This document shows, piece by piece, positions 16,506 to 25,303 of a stretch of DNA of 64,000 bases. Both the position numbers and the translations under genes were made by a program. The stretch is taken from contig JBDNIY010000017.1 of assembly GCA_041688015.1 (NCBI GenBank), positions 186,001 through 250,000 of the forward strand, in the 5' to 3' direction. Source of the stretch: Parvibaculum sp041688015 (GTDB lineage: Bacteria > Pseudomonadota > Alphaproteobacteria > Parvibaculales > Parvibaculaceae). The notes under the pieces were generated by a model, which ran no database searches, had not been told where the DNA came from, and saw nothing but the letters and a program-made list of their open reading frames with translations. Numbering within the stretch: the stretch's first letter is position 1; every line of letters begins with the position of its first letter.

Positions 16506-17006
16506 TCAGGCGAAAGGGTGGGATTTCATAGCATCGAGCGCTGTCTGCAAAGCGCGCGCAAAACCAGCACGCTCGCCCGGCGACAACATATGGGCCAGCT
16601 CATAGCCGCGCCCATGTGAGCGCACAAAGAGATGTGTTGCGCCATCGGGCTCCTCCACCATTTCAAGCCGCGCCCAATAGGGCTGAAGGCTGACCCGTCT
16701 AACGCGCCCGCGCTGATCGACGCGGCAGATCACCAATTCATCGTCGGAAAGCTGTACAGTTTCATGGGCGCGCGCAGCGCGATAGTTGGCTTGAAAGGCC
16801 CAATAGACCAACGCCACATCCATGCCGCAAAAACCAAAGATCGGCCAAGCACCTCGACTGAGGAAAAGAATACCGGCAGAAAAATTCACGATCATCAAAA
16901 TCGACATGACAATGATGAAGCCCTTGCGGCTCAGCGAACGATGAGGCGTCACGACGGCATTAAAATGCAGCGGTCCTTTGAGGGCCATGTCGGTTGGTTT
17001 TTCCAT
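16506..17006 (-). CDS. DUF2244 membrane protein
   Basis: A 166-residue protein with two adjacent hydrophobic segments (about residues 30-75) and a C-terminal soluble part. The family pattern is FNAVVTPHRSLSRKGFIIVM, then AFQANYRAARAHETVQLSDD and RVSLQPYWARLEMVEE. DUF2244 is widespread in alphaproteobacteria, often beside nth as here; its function is unknown. It is divergent from nth across 78 bases and convergent with gpmA across 16 bases. The start may be ATG 17006 or 16988. Confidence 0.85.
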   Translation of the reverse strand: MEKPTDMALKGPLHFNAVVTPHRSLSRKGFIIVMSILMIVNFSAGILFLSRGAWPIFGFCGMDVALVYWAFQANYRAARAHETVQLSDDELVICRVDQRGRVRRVSLQPYWARLEMVEEPDGATHLFVRSHGRGYELAHMLSPGERAGFARALQTALDAMKSHPFA

Positions 17007-17084
17007 ACAACCAGATTAAATCCAAACCCACCGCCGCGCCAAGAGGTCTTGCCTGCCGAGACGAAGCCGCGCATCTTTAACACC

Positions 17085-17723
17085 ATGAAAAAAGCCGATA
17101 TAGAAACCTTCTTTCAACGCCTTTCAGCGGCGGATCCTGCGCCCCAAACGGAACTCAACTATAGCAATGTGTTCACGCTATTGGTGGCCGTGGTGCTGTC
17201 GGCGCAGGCGACCGACAAAGGTGTCAACAAGGCGACCGAGGAACTATTCAAGGCTGCTGATACACCACAAAAGATGTTGAAACTGGGGCTGGGGCGCCTA
17301 ACCGATTACATCAAGACCATCGGTCTTTTCCGTAACAAGGCCAAAAACGTCATTGCCCTTTCACAGCTCCTGATCGAACGCCATAGCGGCGAAGTGCCGC
17401 GGACGCAAGTCGAGCTGGAAGCTCTGCCGGGTGTCGGGCGCAAGACCGCCAATGTGGTGCGTAATGTCGCATTCGGCGAACCGACCATTGCGGTCGATAC
17501 GCATATTTTCCGGGTCAGCAACCGGACGGGCCTCGCGCCGGGAAAGAACGTCGTGGAGGTCGAGGAAAAACTGCTGAAGGTGGTGCCCAAGACCTATCGG
17601 ATGCATGCCCATCACTGGCTGATCCTGCATGGGCGCTATATCTGTGTCGCTCGCAAGCCGTTATGCTTCAATTGCAATGTCATCGACCTTTGCGCCTTCA
17701 AGGGGAAGACCACGGCAGCTTAG
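17085..17723 (+). CDS. nth: Endonuclease III (DNA glycosylase/AP lyase)
   Basis: A 212-residue base-excision repair enzyme for oxidised pyrimidines. With the start at ATG 17085 the catalytic Lys120 falls in LPGVGRKTANVV (helix-hairpin-helix) and Asp138 in AVDTHIFRV. The iron-sulfur cysteines are Cys187, Cys194, Cys197 and Cys203 (C-x6-C-x2-C-x5-C), identical to E. coli Nth numbering. The long open frame upstream to 16632 overlaps the opposite DUF2244 gene and is not used. Its TAG overlaps the stop of the convergent lipoprotein gene (TTAG, 17720-17723). Confidence 0.97.
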   Translation: MKKADIETFFQRLSAADPAPQTELNYSNVFTLLVAVVLSAQATDKGVNKATEELFKAADTPQKMLKLGLGRLTDYIKTIGLFRNKAKNVIALSQLLIERHSGEVPRTQVELEALPGVGRKTANVVRNVAFGEPTIAVDTHIFRVSNRTGLAPGKNVVEVEEKLLKVVPKTYRMHAHHWLILHGRYICVARKPLCFNCNVIDLCAFKGKTTAA

Positions 17724-18118
17724 GAAATCGGGGCTTCAATGCGGCTCACGACATCGGCAAGACAAGCTGATGTGTCGGTGGGGCCGCCTAGTGTCTTGCG
17801 CGCATCCACATAGGTCGAGGCAAGAGCACCGTTGGTTGCCTTGTAAAAATAGACAAAGAGCGCGCAATTGCCGCCAGCATATTGCCAGACTTCAGCGTCC
17901 GGCTCCGTGCGTTTAAAGGCCGGCGGACCTAGCCGCATTGACAGGGCGGCAGGTGCCACATCCAATAATGAATTGGGCGTCAACGGCCCCTTATTGATCT
18001 GTTGGGAGGGGTTGATGGAGGCAAGGTGCGTGGGGTCGATGCTCCGGCCAGAACTGTTGCCTGCGCACCCGACCAGCGCGGCACTGACACATACAAGACC
18101 CAACATACGCAACTTCAT
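17720..18118 (-). CDS. Conserved alphaproteobacterial lipoprotein
   Basis: A 132-residue lipoprotein: signal MKLRMLGLVCVSAALVGC with lipobox LVGC. A proline/serine-rich linker follows, then a compact domain with RLGPPAFKRTEPDAEVWQYA and GNCALFVYFYK. This pattern recurs in unnamed alphaproteobacterial lipoproteins and recalls small BamE/SmpA-like folds (LG-P-x-R-x-E-x-WQY); that fold link is inference only. It begins inside the stop of the upstream membrane protein (ATGA, 18115-18118), so the two are translationally coupled, and it ends in shared bases with nth. Confidence 0.7.
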   Translation of the reverse strand: MKLRMLGLVCVSAALVGCAGNSSGRSIDPTHLASINPSQQINKGPLTPNSLLDVAPAALSMRLGPPAFKRTEPDAEVWQYAGGNCALFVYFYKATNGALASTYVDARKTLGGPTDTSACLADVVSRIEAPIS

Positions 18119-18774
18119 TTCAGTCCAATCCGTTTCGACGTGTGTACCATAAAGGCGGTGGCAAAAAGCGGTGCCAGCAAATTGAGAAAGGGGGTCGTTG
18201 CAAAGGCGGCGATCACAACACCCGTCATGAAAATCCGAAGGCGGTGGCGGGTCCGCAGCGCGCGGGCCGCCGCGATATCGAGATGACGCAGCGCGACAAG
18301 CTCAAAATATTCCCGCCCCAACAGATAACCGTTCACGATCCAGAAGAGCACTAGATTGACGCCCGGCAACAGATAGAAAGGCAGTGCAACCACGTTGACG
18401 ACGACGAGCAACACGGTGAAGCGGATCGACACGATGATCGATTGCATGAAAGGCTGATCGCGCCCTGCAGGGTCTGCGGGATAATCGCGGCCTTCGACGG
18501 TGGCGGCGATCCGCTCCAGAAAGAGACTGGCGACTAGTGCAACCACAGGATGGACAAGCGGGATCAGCACAATGACGGCAAAGAAGCGCGCGATCCATTC
18601 AAGCGCCGTGTTGAGCCATTGCGCACCGAAAACCGGCAAGGCATCAAGCGCCCATTGCAATCCGGCACCCGCCAGCAGGAGCACCAGCAATGTGCTGCCA
18701 AGCGACAACCACAAGACGGTACGAAACGGCTTTGAAAAGACTTGCAAAAGCGCATGCAACGCGTCGGACAGCAT
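18115..18774 (-). CDS. EI24/CysZ-like membrane protein
   Basis: A 219-residue membrane protein with four to five helices and the EI24 (PF07264) pattern: an N-terminal amphipathic LLQVFSKPFRTVLWLSL, then PFYLLPGVNLVLFWIVNGYLLGREYFELVALRHL and a late hydrophobic hairpin. The family includes the sulfate permease CysZ, but many members are of unknown role. There are no cys genes nearby, so sulfate transport is only a possibility. Coupled by ATGA to the following lipoprotein, which may be its partner. Confidence 0.75.
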   Translation of the reverse strand: MLSDALHALLQVFSKPFRTVLWLSLGSTLLVLLLAGAGLQWALDALPVFGAQWLNTALEWIARFFAVIVLIPLVHPVVALVASLFLERIAATVEGRDYPADPAGRDQPFMQSIIVSIRFTVLLVVVNVVALPFYLLPGVNLVLFWIVNGYLLGREYFELVALRHLDIAAARALRTRHRLRIFMTGVVIAAFATTPFLNLLAPLFATAFMVHTSKRIGLK

Positions 18775-18868
18775 CGGCTAACTCCGGCATCTGGAGGACA
18801 GAACCTCCGCAAGGTAGTGCTCATGGGCTAAAATCTCAACAAAGCGGGATGACAGAATTCCCTGCAGC

Positions 18869-18902
18869 ACTCAATATCTCCCCATACTCAATATGATGGG
18901 CA
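18869..18902 (+). repeat. 17-bp period direct repeat before a methyltransferase pseudogene
   Basis: ACTCAATAT occurs at 18869-18877 and again at 18886-18894, exactly 17 bases apart; the remaining half of each unit has diverged. It lies about 25-50 bases before the start codon at 18920. Confidence 0.55.
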
Positions 18903-18919
18903 TAAAGAGGGAGGGGATC

Positions 18920-19368
18920 ATGCAGCAAAAACTGTTGCCGCCGCGTCTATTTCAGTTCGGCCTCGTTTTGATGGTGGCGCTTGACGTGGTCTTTGGGCCT
19001 CGTCCGTTAGCCGCCAGAGGGCTGGAGCTTTTTGCCGGGATCGCGCTTGCTCTCATTGGCACGGCGCTGACGATTGGCGCTGCGGGACAATTCAGCCGCC
19101 GTAAAACCAATATCAATACCTTTCTCAAGCCGGACCAGTTGGTGACCGATGGGCTGTTCCAATATTCGCGCAATCCGATGTATCTGGGCTTTACCTGTGT
19201 TTGGTGGGTGTGGCGCTGGCGTTGGATAATTTCGTCGGCATGGCCATTGCGGTGGCGTTCATCATCATCGCTGATCGTTGGTACATACGATTTGAAGAAG
19301 CGGTGATGGCCGAAACATTCGGCAAGACCTATGCCACCTATCGCAAATCGACGCGGCGATGGCTTTGA
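18920..19368 (+). pseudogene. Frameshifted isoprenylcysteine-methyltransferase-like membrane protein
   Basis: From ATG 18920 (GGGAGGGGATC ribosome site) the frame reads a PEMT/ICMT-type membrane methyltransferase up to TDGLFQYSRNPMYLGFT (about 19194). It then derails into Trp/Arg-rich nonsense that ends at 19306. The correct continuation is in the next frame from about 19201: LVGVALALDNFVGMAIAVAF, IIIADRWYIRFEEAVMAETF, then GKTYATYRKSTRRWL and TGA at 19366-19368. One lost base around 19195-19205 explains the break. No slippery heptamer is visible, so this is either a young pseudogene or a sequencing error. The rejoined product would be about 149 residues, normal for the family. Confidence 0.75.
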
Positions 19369-19442
19369 AGCTTTGGAGATAGCGCGCGGCTTGCCTATAC
19401 TCCGGCACAAATTATTCGCCGTAAAAGCTCAGAGCCGAAAAC

Positions 19443-20435
19443 ATGACCTCATTGAAATACGACGTTGCTGGTATCGGCAATGCGCTGGTTGACGTGATTG
19501 CCAATGCTGACGACGCCTTTCTGGCGGCGGAAAATATACAAAAAGGCGGCATGACACTGATCGATGCGGCTCGCGCGGATGCGCTCTATGCCCAAATGGG
19601 CGAAGCGGTCGAGAGCTCAGGCGGCTCTTGCGCCAATACGATTGCCGGTCTTGCCTCGCTTGGTGGTAAGGGTGCGTTCTTCGGCAAGGTGAAGAACGAT
19701 CAACTTGGTCAGGTCTTTGTGCATGACATCAAGACGCTGGGCGCGGCCTTCCCGGCAGACATTGCGACGAACGGCCTGCCAACCGGACGTTGCCTCATTC
19801 TTGTGACGCCGGACGCCCAGCGCAGCATGAGCACGTTTTTAGGGGCGGCCCAACAACTAACACCTGCTGACATTAACGAGGATATCGTCAAGGCTTCTGC
19901 CATTACTTATATGGAGGGTTATCTGTGGGATCAGCCGAGCGCCAAAGACGCTTTTCTCAAAGCTGCCAAAGTGGCGCATGGAGCTGATCGCATTGTGTCG
20001 CTGACGTTGTCAGATAGTTTTTGCGTTGACCGCTTTCGGCCTGAATTTCAAAATCTCGTCAAAGACGAAGTTGACCTGCTGTTTGCCAATGAGGCTGAAA
20101 TTTTGTCGCTTTATGAAATCGATACATTTGATGAAGCCCTTGTCCGTGTACGGCGTGATTGCAAGTTTGCAGCCGTGACGCGATCAGAGAAAGGCGCTGT
20201 CATCGTTGCCGATGGCGACGTTTACACGGTTGCGGCCGACAAGGTGGACAAGTTGGTTGACACGACGGGAGCGGGCGATCTTTTTGCCGCAGGGTTTCTC
20301 TATGGTCTGGCGCGTGGCTATAAGCCCGCCCATTGCGGCAAGCTGGGCGCTATGGCGGCGGCCGAAATCATCAGCCACTACGGGCCGCGCCCGCTGGTTT
20401 CGCTCAAAGTACTGGCGGCTGAAAAAGGCCTCTAG
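19443..20435 (+). CDS. Adenosine kinase-like PfkB sugar kinase
   Basis: A 330-residue PfkB-family kinase. It opens YDVAGIGNALVDVIANADDA, carries the second family signature DTTGAGDLFAAGFLYGLARG with the catalytic Asp, and has SGGSCANTIAGLASLGG in the ribose-binding part. It resembles the alphaproteobacterial adenosine-kinase subgroup, which would phosphorylate adenosine to AMP; other nucleoside or sugar substrates remain possible. Single gene after the frameshifted methyltransferase. It converges with coaA, and the two TAG stops share the palindrome CTAG (20432-20435). Confidence 0.85.
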   Translation: MTSLKYDVAGIGNALVDVIANADDAFLAAENIQKGGMTLIDAARADALYAQMGEAVESSGGSCANTIAGLASLGGKGAFFGKVKNDQLGQVFVHDIKTLGAAFPADIATNGLPTGRCLILVTPDAQRSMSTFLGAAQQLTPADINEDIVKASAITYMEGYLWDQPSAKDAFLKAAKVAHGADRIVSLTLSDSFCVDRFRPEFQNLVKDEVDLLFANEAEILSLYEIDTFDEALVRVRRDCKFAAVTRSEKGAVIVADGDVYTVAADKVDKLVDTTGAGDLFAAGFLYGLARGYKPAHCGKLGAMAAAEIISHYGPRPLVSLKVLAAEKGL

Positions 20436-21412
20436 AGCTTGCGCAGCTGAACTTCACGGATGCGATGGTCTGCGCCTTTGCGCAAGATAGCCTGGGCGCG
20501 TTGACGCGTCGGCAAGATGTTCTTGCGCAAGTTGGCCAAATTGATCGACGTCCAGATGCCATCTGCAGTTGCGACCGCTTCTTCATCGGTCAATTTGGCA
20601 AAGCGATGAAAGAAAGCATCGGGGTCTTTGAAGGATGTCAAACGCAAGCTAAGAAAGCGGTCGATGTACCAGCGACGGATCGCGGCTTCATCGGCGTCGA
20701 GATAAATCGAAAAGTCGAAGAAGTCCGACACGAAAGGTTGTGGCTCCTCACCTTCGGCAGGCTTCCACGGCTGTAGAACGTTCAGGCCTTCGACAATCAA
20801 AATGTCGGGCTGATCGACGACGATCACTTCGCCAGGAATGATGTCATAGGAAAAATGCGAATAGACCGGCGCTTCGACATTGCGCAAACCGGCTTTGACA
20901 TCTGACAGAAATTGTATGAGACGGCGGGCGTCGAAACTTTCAGGAAAACCCTTACGCTCCATCAGGCCACGCTCGTCCAGCACGCGGTTAGGAAACAAAA
21001 ATCCGTCGGTCGTAACGAGATCAACCTTGGGATGGTTCGGCCAGCGGGCCAGCAGCGTACGCATGATACGCGCAGACGTGCTTTTGCCGACAGCGACCGA
21101 TCCAGCGATACCGATAATATAAGGGACCTTGGCTTGCGCATGCCCGAGGAAGTCAGAGGTGACGCGGTAAAGATCCTGCATCTCGCCCACATAGAGGTTG
21201 ATGAGGCGCGAGAGCGGTAGATAGATTTCGCTGACTTCATCAAGCGAAACACGCTCGCCAAAACCCTTGAGTTCTTCTAGGTCGGCTTCACTCAAGGGGA
21301 GCGGCGTATCCTTGCGCAGCTTGCCCCATTCGGCCGCGGTGAATTGGCGGTATGGTGAAGGGGGGCTCTCGTCGGGAGCCTCACCCGTCTTGATGTCGCT
21401 CACCAAAGTCAT
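20432..21412 (-). CDS. coaA: Type I pantothenate kinase
   Basis: A 326-residue bacterial type I PanK, first step of coenzyme A synthesis. P-loop GSVAVGKS (residues 104-111), then LVTTDGFLFPN, KGFPESFD and FSIYLDADEAAIRRWYIDRF are family hallmarks. The start ATG overlaps the hisE stop by four bases (ATGA, 21409-21412), so it is translationally coupled to hisE; coaA next to his genes is usual in alphaproteobacteria. CoaE, the last enzyme of the pathway, is also in this window at 33646. Confidence 0.96.
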   Translation of the reverse strand: MTLVSDIKTGEAPDESPPSPYRQFTAAEWGKLRKDTPLPLSEADLEELKGFGERVSLDEVSEIYLPLSRLINLYVGEMQDLYRVTSDFLGHAQAKVPYIIGIAGSVAVGKSTSARIMRTLLARWPNHPKVDLVTTDGFLFPNRVLDERGLMERKGFPESFDARRLIQFLSDVKAGLRNVEAPVYSHFSYDIIPGEVIVVDQPDILIVEGLNVLQPWKPAEGEEPQPFVSDFFDFSIYLDADEAAIRRWYIDRFLSLRLTSFKDPDAFFHRFAKLTDEEAVATADGIWTSINLANLRKNILPTRQRAQAILRKGADHRIREVQLRKL

Positions 21413-21747
21413 GCCTTCGTTCCGTTTGTCCGCGAGGCTTTCTCGTCGATGCCGGAGCGCCCTTCGCGGCGCGCCAGCTCGGCATAGACATCGGCAGGGC
21501 TCACATCAACCGCTGCTAGTGTCACAAGCCAATGATACAGAAGATCGGCGCTCTCTGCGATGATAGCCTGCTTGTCTGTCCCAAGGGCCGCGATGACGGT
21601 CTCAATGGCTTCTTCACCCAGCTTCCGCGCGCAAAGCGTGGCACCACCAGCCATCAGCTTGGCAGAGTAGGAGGTTGAGGCATCTGCGCCCTTGCGCGAG
21701 GCGATGACGCCAAAAAGCCGGTCTAATTCGGTCGCATCGACTGCCAT
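21409..21747 (-). CDS. hisE: Phosphoribosyl-ATP pyrophosphatase
   Basis: A 112-residue HisE, second step of histidine synthesis, splitting phosphoribosyl-ATP to phosphoribosyl-AMP. DRLFGVIASRK at the start, KLGEEAIETVIAAL (metal-binding Glu residues) and ADLLYHWLVTLA are diagnostic. Stand-alone HisE, not fused to HisI; no hisI is seen in the window. It is separated from the hisB-hisH-hisA-hisF run by a pentapeptide-repeat gene, which interrupts the more usual hisF-hisE order, and overlaps coaA by four bases. Confidence 0.93.
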   Translation of the reverse strand: MAVDATELDRLFGVIASRKGADASTSYSAKLMAGGATLCARKLGEEAIETVIAALGTDKQAIIAESADLLYHWLVTLAAVDVSPADVYAELARREGRSGIDEKASRTNGTKA

Positions 21748-21899
21748 GCGGGCATCCTCGTCGAAGAAAAGCCGCCCACTTGGACCCTCGACAAAGGGCC
21801 GATACGGCGGCTCTGACTAACAGATTTGAGGTGGCGACGCCAGAAAAGCATCGTCGCGGGCCGGTTCTACAAACCGGAAAGGGGTATTTTCCCGATTGT

Positions 21900-22472
21900 T
21901 CAGGTTCGCGTTGAAAGTTTCAAGCCGGTCATTTCACCCATCTTGGTGCCAGTTTTGACGGCATCACGCAAGGTAGCGCCGCGTAAATCTGCACCTCGCA
22001 GATCGGCATTGGTCAAATTGGCGCGCAGCAGAATGGCGTCTCGGAAATCTGCAGCGGCGAGAATGGCGTGCTCAAAATTTATGTCAGCCAGGATTGCACC
22101 TTTGAACAGGGCGCTCGCCAACACCGACCCACTAAAATCAACCCGGCTCAGATCCATGTGAGAGAAATTGGCGCTGAACAAATTGGTGCCAATGAAGCGC
22201 GCATCTTCGAGATCGGCGTTTTCAAATGAGCAAGCGATGAAATGCGCATGGCTGAAATTGAGACCACGGAAATCAAGCCCCGACAGATCGCAATCCTTCA
22301 TCACCACGCACCAGCCATTAGGCACGCCCTTAAGATAGCGATTATTCAACTCACAGAGTTTGGCGAGCGCTTCCTGACCGATACGACGGCCAATGATGGG
22401 CTGCGGATCACGGACGACATCCGATCTCTTTTTTGGCGGGTTCGGACGCGCGGGTCCTGCATTTGCAGTCAT
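21900..22472 (-). CDS. Pentapeptide-repeat protein
   Basis: A 190-residue protein whose central and C-terminal part is a right-handed beta helix of A(D/N)Lxx repeats: CDLSGLDFRGLNFSHAHFI, ADLEDARFIGTNLFSANFSH, then ADLRGADLRGATLRDA. The N-terminal basic, proline-rich part and the IGQEALAKLCELNNRYLKG helix recur in alphaproteobacterial relatives. Function unknown; some pentapeptide proteins mimic DNA and protect gyrase. Start chosen at ATG 22472, which has AAAGGTGG upstream; ATG 22526 is an alternative. It sits between hisF and hisE on the same strand but has its own 200-base leader. Confidence 0.82.
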   Translation of the reverse strand: MTANAGPARPNPPKKRSDVVRDPQPIIGRRIGQEALAKLCELNNRYLKGVPNGWCVVMKDCDLSGLDFRGLNFSHAHFIACSFENADLEDARFIGTNLFSANFSHMDLSRVDFSGSVLASALFKGAILADINFEHAILAAADFRDAILLRANLTNADLRGADLRGATLRDAVKTGTKMGEMTGLKLSTRT

Positions 22473-22485
22473 AGGGCCACCTTTC

Positions 22486-22503
22486 GAGGGGGATGCCCCC
22501 CTC
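22486..22503 (-). promoter_or_regulatory. 7-bp hairpin just upstream of the pentapeptide gene
   Basis: GAGGGGG (22486-22492) pairs with CCCCCTC (22497-22503) around a four-base loop, ending 14 bases before the chosen start codon and next to its ribosome site. It could dampen translation initiation. Confidence 0.45.
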
Positions 22504-22669
22504 GCTTCACAATTCCGTTCCGCCAATCCTTTGAATAGAGGTCTTCAAAACTCATTAAGACCTTGGCGAAAATCGTTAATTTATTTGATTTGTTTTAAGG
22601 ATTTGGGGCAATGAACTGTGCTCCCAAAAGCTAGAACGACGACTCCTCACAAACTGCCCGCCAAAGGTG

Positions 22670-23428
22670 TCAGAGACGCATTGGGATTCCGGCGGCCGCC
22701 ATATGGGCTTTTGCTTCACCTATGGAAAATGTTCCAAAATGAAAAATAGAGGCAGCCAGCACCGCGCTGGCGTGACCATCCTTGACGCCGGCGACAAGGT
22801 CTTCGAGCGTGCCCACGCCACCTGACGCGATCACTGGAATGGTGACAGCATCGGCCACGGCGCGGGTAAGCGGAATATTGTAGCCAATCTTCGAGCCATC
22901 GCGGTCCATTGAGGTCAACAAGATTTCGCCAGCCCCCAGACTTGTCACCTGACGGGCAAAGTCAACAGCGTCAATGCCGGTGCGGTTGCGACCTCCATGG
23001 GTAAATATTTCCCATTTTTCCGGTCCAACTTCCTTGGCGTCGATGGCAACGACGATGCATTGATTGCCGAACTTCTCTGCTGCTTCGCGCACAAAGTCAG
23101 GGCGCTCCACAGCAGCGGTATTGATCGACACCTTGTCGGCACCCGCAAGCAGCAATTTGCGCACATCATCAACGGAACGCACGCCGCCGCCCACCGTCAG
23201 CGGCATGAAACATTGCTCAGCGGTTTTTGCGACAACGTCAAAGATGATGGCGCGTTCTTCGTGGCTTGCCGTGATGTCGAGAAAGCAAAGCTCGTCAGCA
23301 CCGGCGGCATCATAAGCGCGCGCCGCTGCGACGGGATCGCCCGCATCCACCAGATCGACAAAATTCACGCCTTTGACGACGCGACCGTCCTTGACGTCGA
23401 GGCAGGGAATGACACGCGCCTTGAGCAT
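22670..23428 (-). CDS. hisF: Imidazole glycerol phosphate synthase cyclase subunit
   Basis: A 252-residue (beta/alpha)8 barrel. Catalytic Asp in LKARVIPCLDVKDGRVVKG at the N-terminus and the second Asp in LLTSMDRDGSKIGY; phosphate sites VGGGVRS and IASGGVG are present. With HisH it converts PRFAR and glutamine-derived ammonia to imidazole glycerol phosphate and AICAR. Its ATG overlaps the hisA stop by one base (TGATG), so it is the last gene of hisB-DUF2628-hisH-hisA-hisF. Confidence 0.97.
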   Translation of the reverse strand: MLKARVIPCLDVKDGRVVKGVNFVDLVDAGDPVAAARAYDAAGADELCFLDITASHEERAIIFDVVAKTAEQCFMPLTVGGGVRSVDDVRKLLLAGADKVSINTAAVERPDFVREAAEKFGNQCIVVAIDAKEVGPEKWEIFTHGGRNRTGIDAVDFARQVTSLGAGEILLTSMDRDGSKIGYNIPLTRAVADAVTIPVIASGGVGTLEDLVAGVKDGHASAVLAASIFHFGTFSIGEAKAHMAAAGIPMRL

Positions 23429-24159
23429 CAGCTGGCATCCTTTAGAAGGCGCAGCGCAGCGCCGGTATCAATGCGACCATCATAAAGCGCGCGACCAGAA
23501 ATCGCGCCTTCCAGACCTTGGCAATGGGCAGCGATCAACTGGTGGATGTCATCAATGGATGACAGGCCGCCAGACGCAATCACGGGAATGTCGATAGCAT
23601 TGGCCAGCGCCACGGTGGCGTCGATGTTCAAGCCTTGCAGCACGCCGTCGCGCGCGATGTCAGTGTAAATGATGGCGGCAACACCTGCGTCTTCAAATCG
23701 TGTGGCCATGTCGAGGACGGTGAGGTCGGAAACTTCCGCCCAGCCTTCGACGGCGACCATGCCGTCTTTGGCATCGAGGCCGACAGCAATGCGGCCGGGA
23801 AATTTCTTGCAAGCCTCGATAACGAGCCCGGGGTTCTTGACCGCCGCCGTGCCGATGATGACACGAGTGACGCCTTTGGTGAGCCACGTCTCGATAGTCG
23901 CCAGATCGCGGATACCGCCACCCAATTGAACGGGAATGGTGATGGCCTTGAGGATGGCATCCACGGCGTCGGCATTGACAGGGCGGCCTTCAAACGCACC
24001 GTTCAGATCAACCAGATGGAGATATTCAAAGCCCTGTTTGACAAAGTCGCGTGCCTGCGCTGCTGGATCATCATTGAAGACGGTTGCCTGGTCCATCAGG
24101 CCGCGCACAAGGCGGACACATTTGCCGTCTTTGAGATCGATTGCAGGAAAAAGGATCAT
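23428..24159 (-). CDS. hisA: ProFAR isomerase
   Basis: A 243-residue half-barrel-duplicated TIM barrel, fourth step of histidine synthesis. It starts MILFPAIDLKDGKCVRLVRG with the catalytic Asp8 and has TDIARDGVLQGLN with the second catalytic Asp. QLGGGIRD and ASGGLSS form the two phosphate sites. Separated from hisH by one base and overlapping hisF by one base, so translation in the operon is tightly linked. Confidence 0.97.
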   Translation of the reverse strand: MILFPAIDLKDGKCVRLVRGLMDQATVFNDDPAAQARDFVKQGFEYLHLVDLNGAFEGRPVNADAVDAILKAITIPVQLGGGIRDLATIETWLTKGVTRVIIGTAAVKNPGLVIEACKKFPGRIAVGLDAKDGMVAVEGWAEVSDLTVLDMATRFEDAGVAAIIYTDIARDGVLQGLNIDATVALANAIDIPVIASGGLSSIDDIHQLIAAHCQGLEGAISGRALYDGRIDTGAALRLLKDAS

Positions 24160-24160
24160 C

Positions 24161-24817
24161 TTAGGGACGCCACTTCAAAAAATTGCCGATAAGCTTCAGG
24201 CCGAGAGCCTGGCTCTTTTCTGGATGAAATTGTGTGCCCGCCATATTGTCCCGCGCGACCATGGCCGTGATCGGTCCACCATAATCTGCGCGCGCCACAA
24301 CATCGGCCTCAGATTTCGGCTGCATGGCATAGGAATGAACGAAATAGGCATGCTGGCCCTTGCTGCCCAATTCAATACCATCGAGCAAGGCATGGGGATG
24401 CAGCAGATTAAGTGTGTTCCAACCCATGTGAGGAATTTTGAGTGCCGGTTCAAACGGTTTGATGGCCGTGACATCACCTTCGATCCAGCCAAGCCCGTTA
24501 TGCACGCCATATTCGATGCCGCGCGTTGCCATCAGTTGCATGCCGACGCAGATGCCAAGGAAAGGTTTTGCATTGCCTCGCACGGCTTCGTTGAGCGTAT
24601 CAACCATGCCGTCGATTGCATCCAATCCAGCGCGGCAGTCGCCGAACGCACCGACGCCCGGCAAGACGATACGGTCGGCACCGCGCACCTCCTTGGGTGA
24701 GCCCGTCACAGACACGCGCACATTCGTCTCGGTCTCGCGCGCTGCCCGTTCAAATGCTTTGGCAGCGGAGCGGAGATTTCCCGATCCGTAATCGACAATC
24801 GTCACAAGTTGCATCAC
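24161..24817 (-). CDS. hisH: Imidazole glycerol phosphate synthase glutaminase subunit
   Basis: A 218-residue class I glutamine amidotransferase supplying ammonia to HisF. VDYGSGNLRS near the start, the oxyanion PGVGAFGD, nucleophile Cys90 in FLGICVGMQLM and the His-Glu pair in FHPEKSQ are all present. Two consecutive ATG codons (24817 and 24814) open the gene directly behind the DUF2628 stop. Partner genes hisA and hisF follow at once. Confidence 0.97.
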   Translation of the reverse strand: MMQLVTIVDYGSGNLRSAAKAFERAARETETNVRVSVTGSPKEVRGADRIVLPGVGAFGDCRAGLDAIDGMVDTLNEAVRGNAKPFLGICVGMQLMATRGIEYGVHNGLGWIEGDVTAIKPFEPALKIPHMGWNTLNLLHPHALLDGIELGSKGQHAYFVHSYAMQPKSEADVVARADYGGPITAMVARDNMAGTQFHPEKSQALGLKLIGNFLKWRP

Positions 24818-25303
24818 TCACATCCCCACATGCGGAAAGAGGCCAAGCGCGCCATGGGCATCAGGCTCTTCCTTATGCGGCCATACGGGCGCACTGAGCG
24901 GGCGGGGCGGTGTTGGCTTTGCAGCGGCAATCGAGCCCTGCCAGTGGCGAAAAAAATCACGCTCGGCGTCCGCGAGGCTGCTGCCCGCCGCGATACCGAT
25001 TTCGCGATAGCCGTTGCGGGCAAGCGTCCAGCGCTGAAGATCATGGGCGGCTGCCCCCAGAAATCCTTGCAAGATAATGGATAGAACCGATGCAACCGCT
25101 TCGCTCAGACCGACAGCCTGAGCGCCCATCATCATCGCCACAGTGAGAGCAAAATAAAATGCAGCTACAATCCACAGGCGATGAAAGAGCAACCAGAAAA
25201 GACTGAAGACGACCGCGGCCCAGGAGAAGCCCTCGCGCACGAACACGATACCTTTGCCGTCAGCAGGGGCGCCGGCCAGTTCATGCACTGTATAGGTGCG
25301 CAT
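24818..25303 (-). CDS. DUF2628 membrane protein in the his operon
   Basis: A 161-residue protein: VFVREGFSWAAVVFSLFWLL then FHRLWIVAAFYFALT form two membrane hairpins, followed by GFLGAAAHDLQRWTLARNGY. This is the DUF2628 pattern. The C-terminal third is proline-rich and likely cytoplasmic. Its stop directly abuts the hisH start, and it lies between hisB and hisH, a position also seen in other alphaproteobacteria. The function is unknown and no histidine step is missing that it would obviously fill. Confidence 0.8.
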   Translation of the reverse strand: MRTYTVHELAGAPADGKGIVFVREGFSWAAVVFSLFWLLFHRLWIVAAFYFALTVAMMMGAQAVGLSEAVASVLSIILQGFLGAAAHDLQRWTLARNGYREIGIAAGSSLADAERDFFRHWQGSIAAAKPTPPRPLSAPVWPHKEEPDAHGALGLFPHVGM

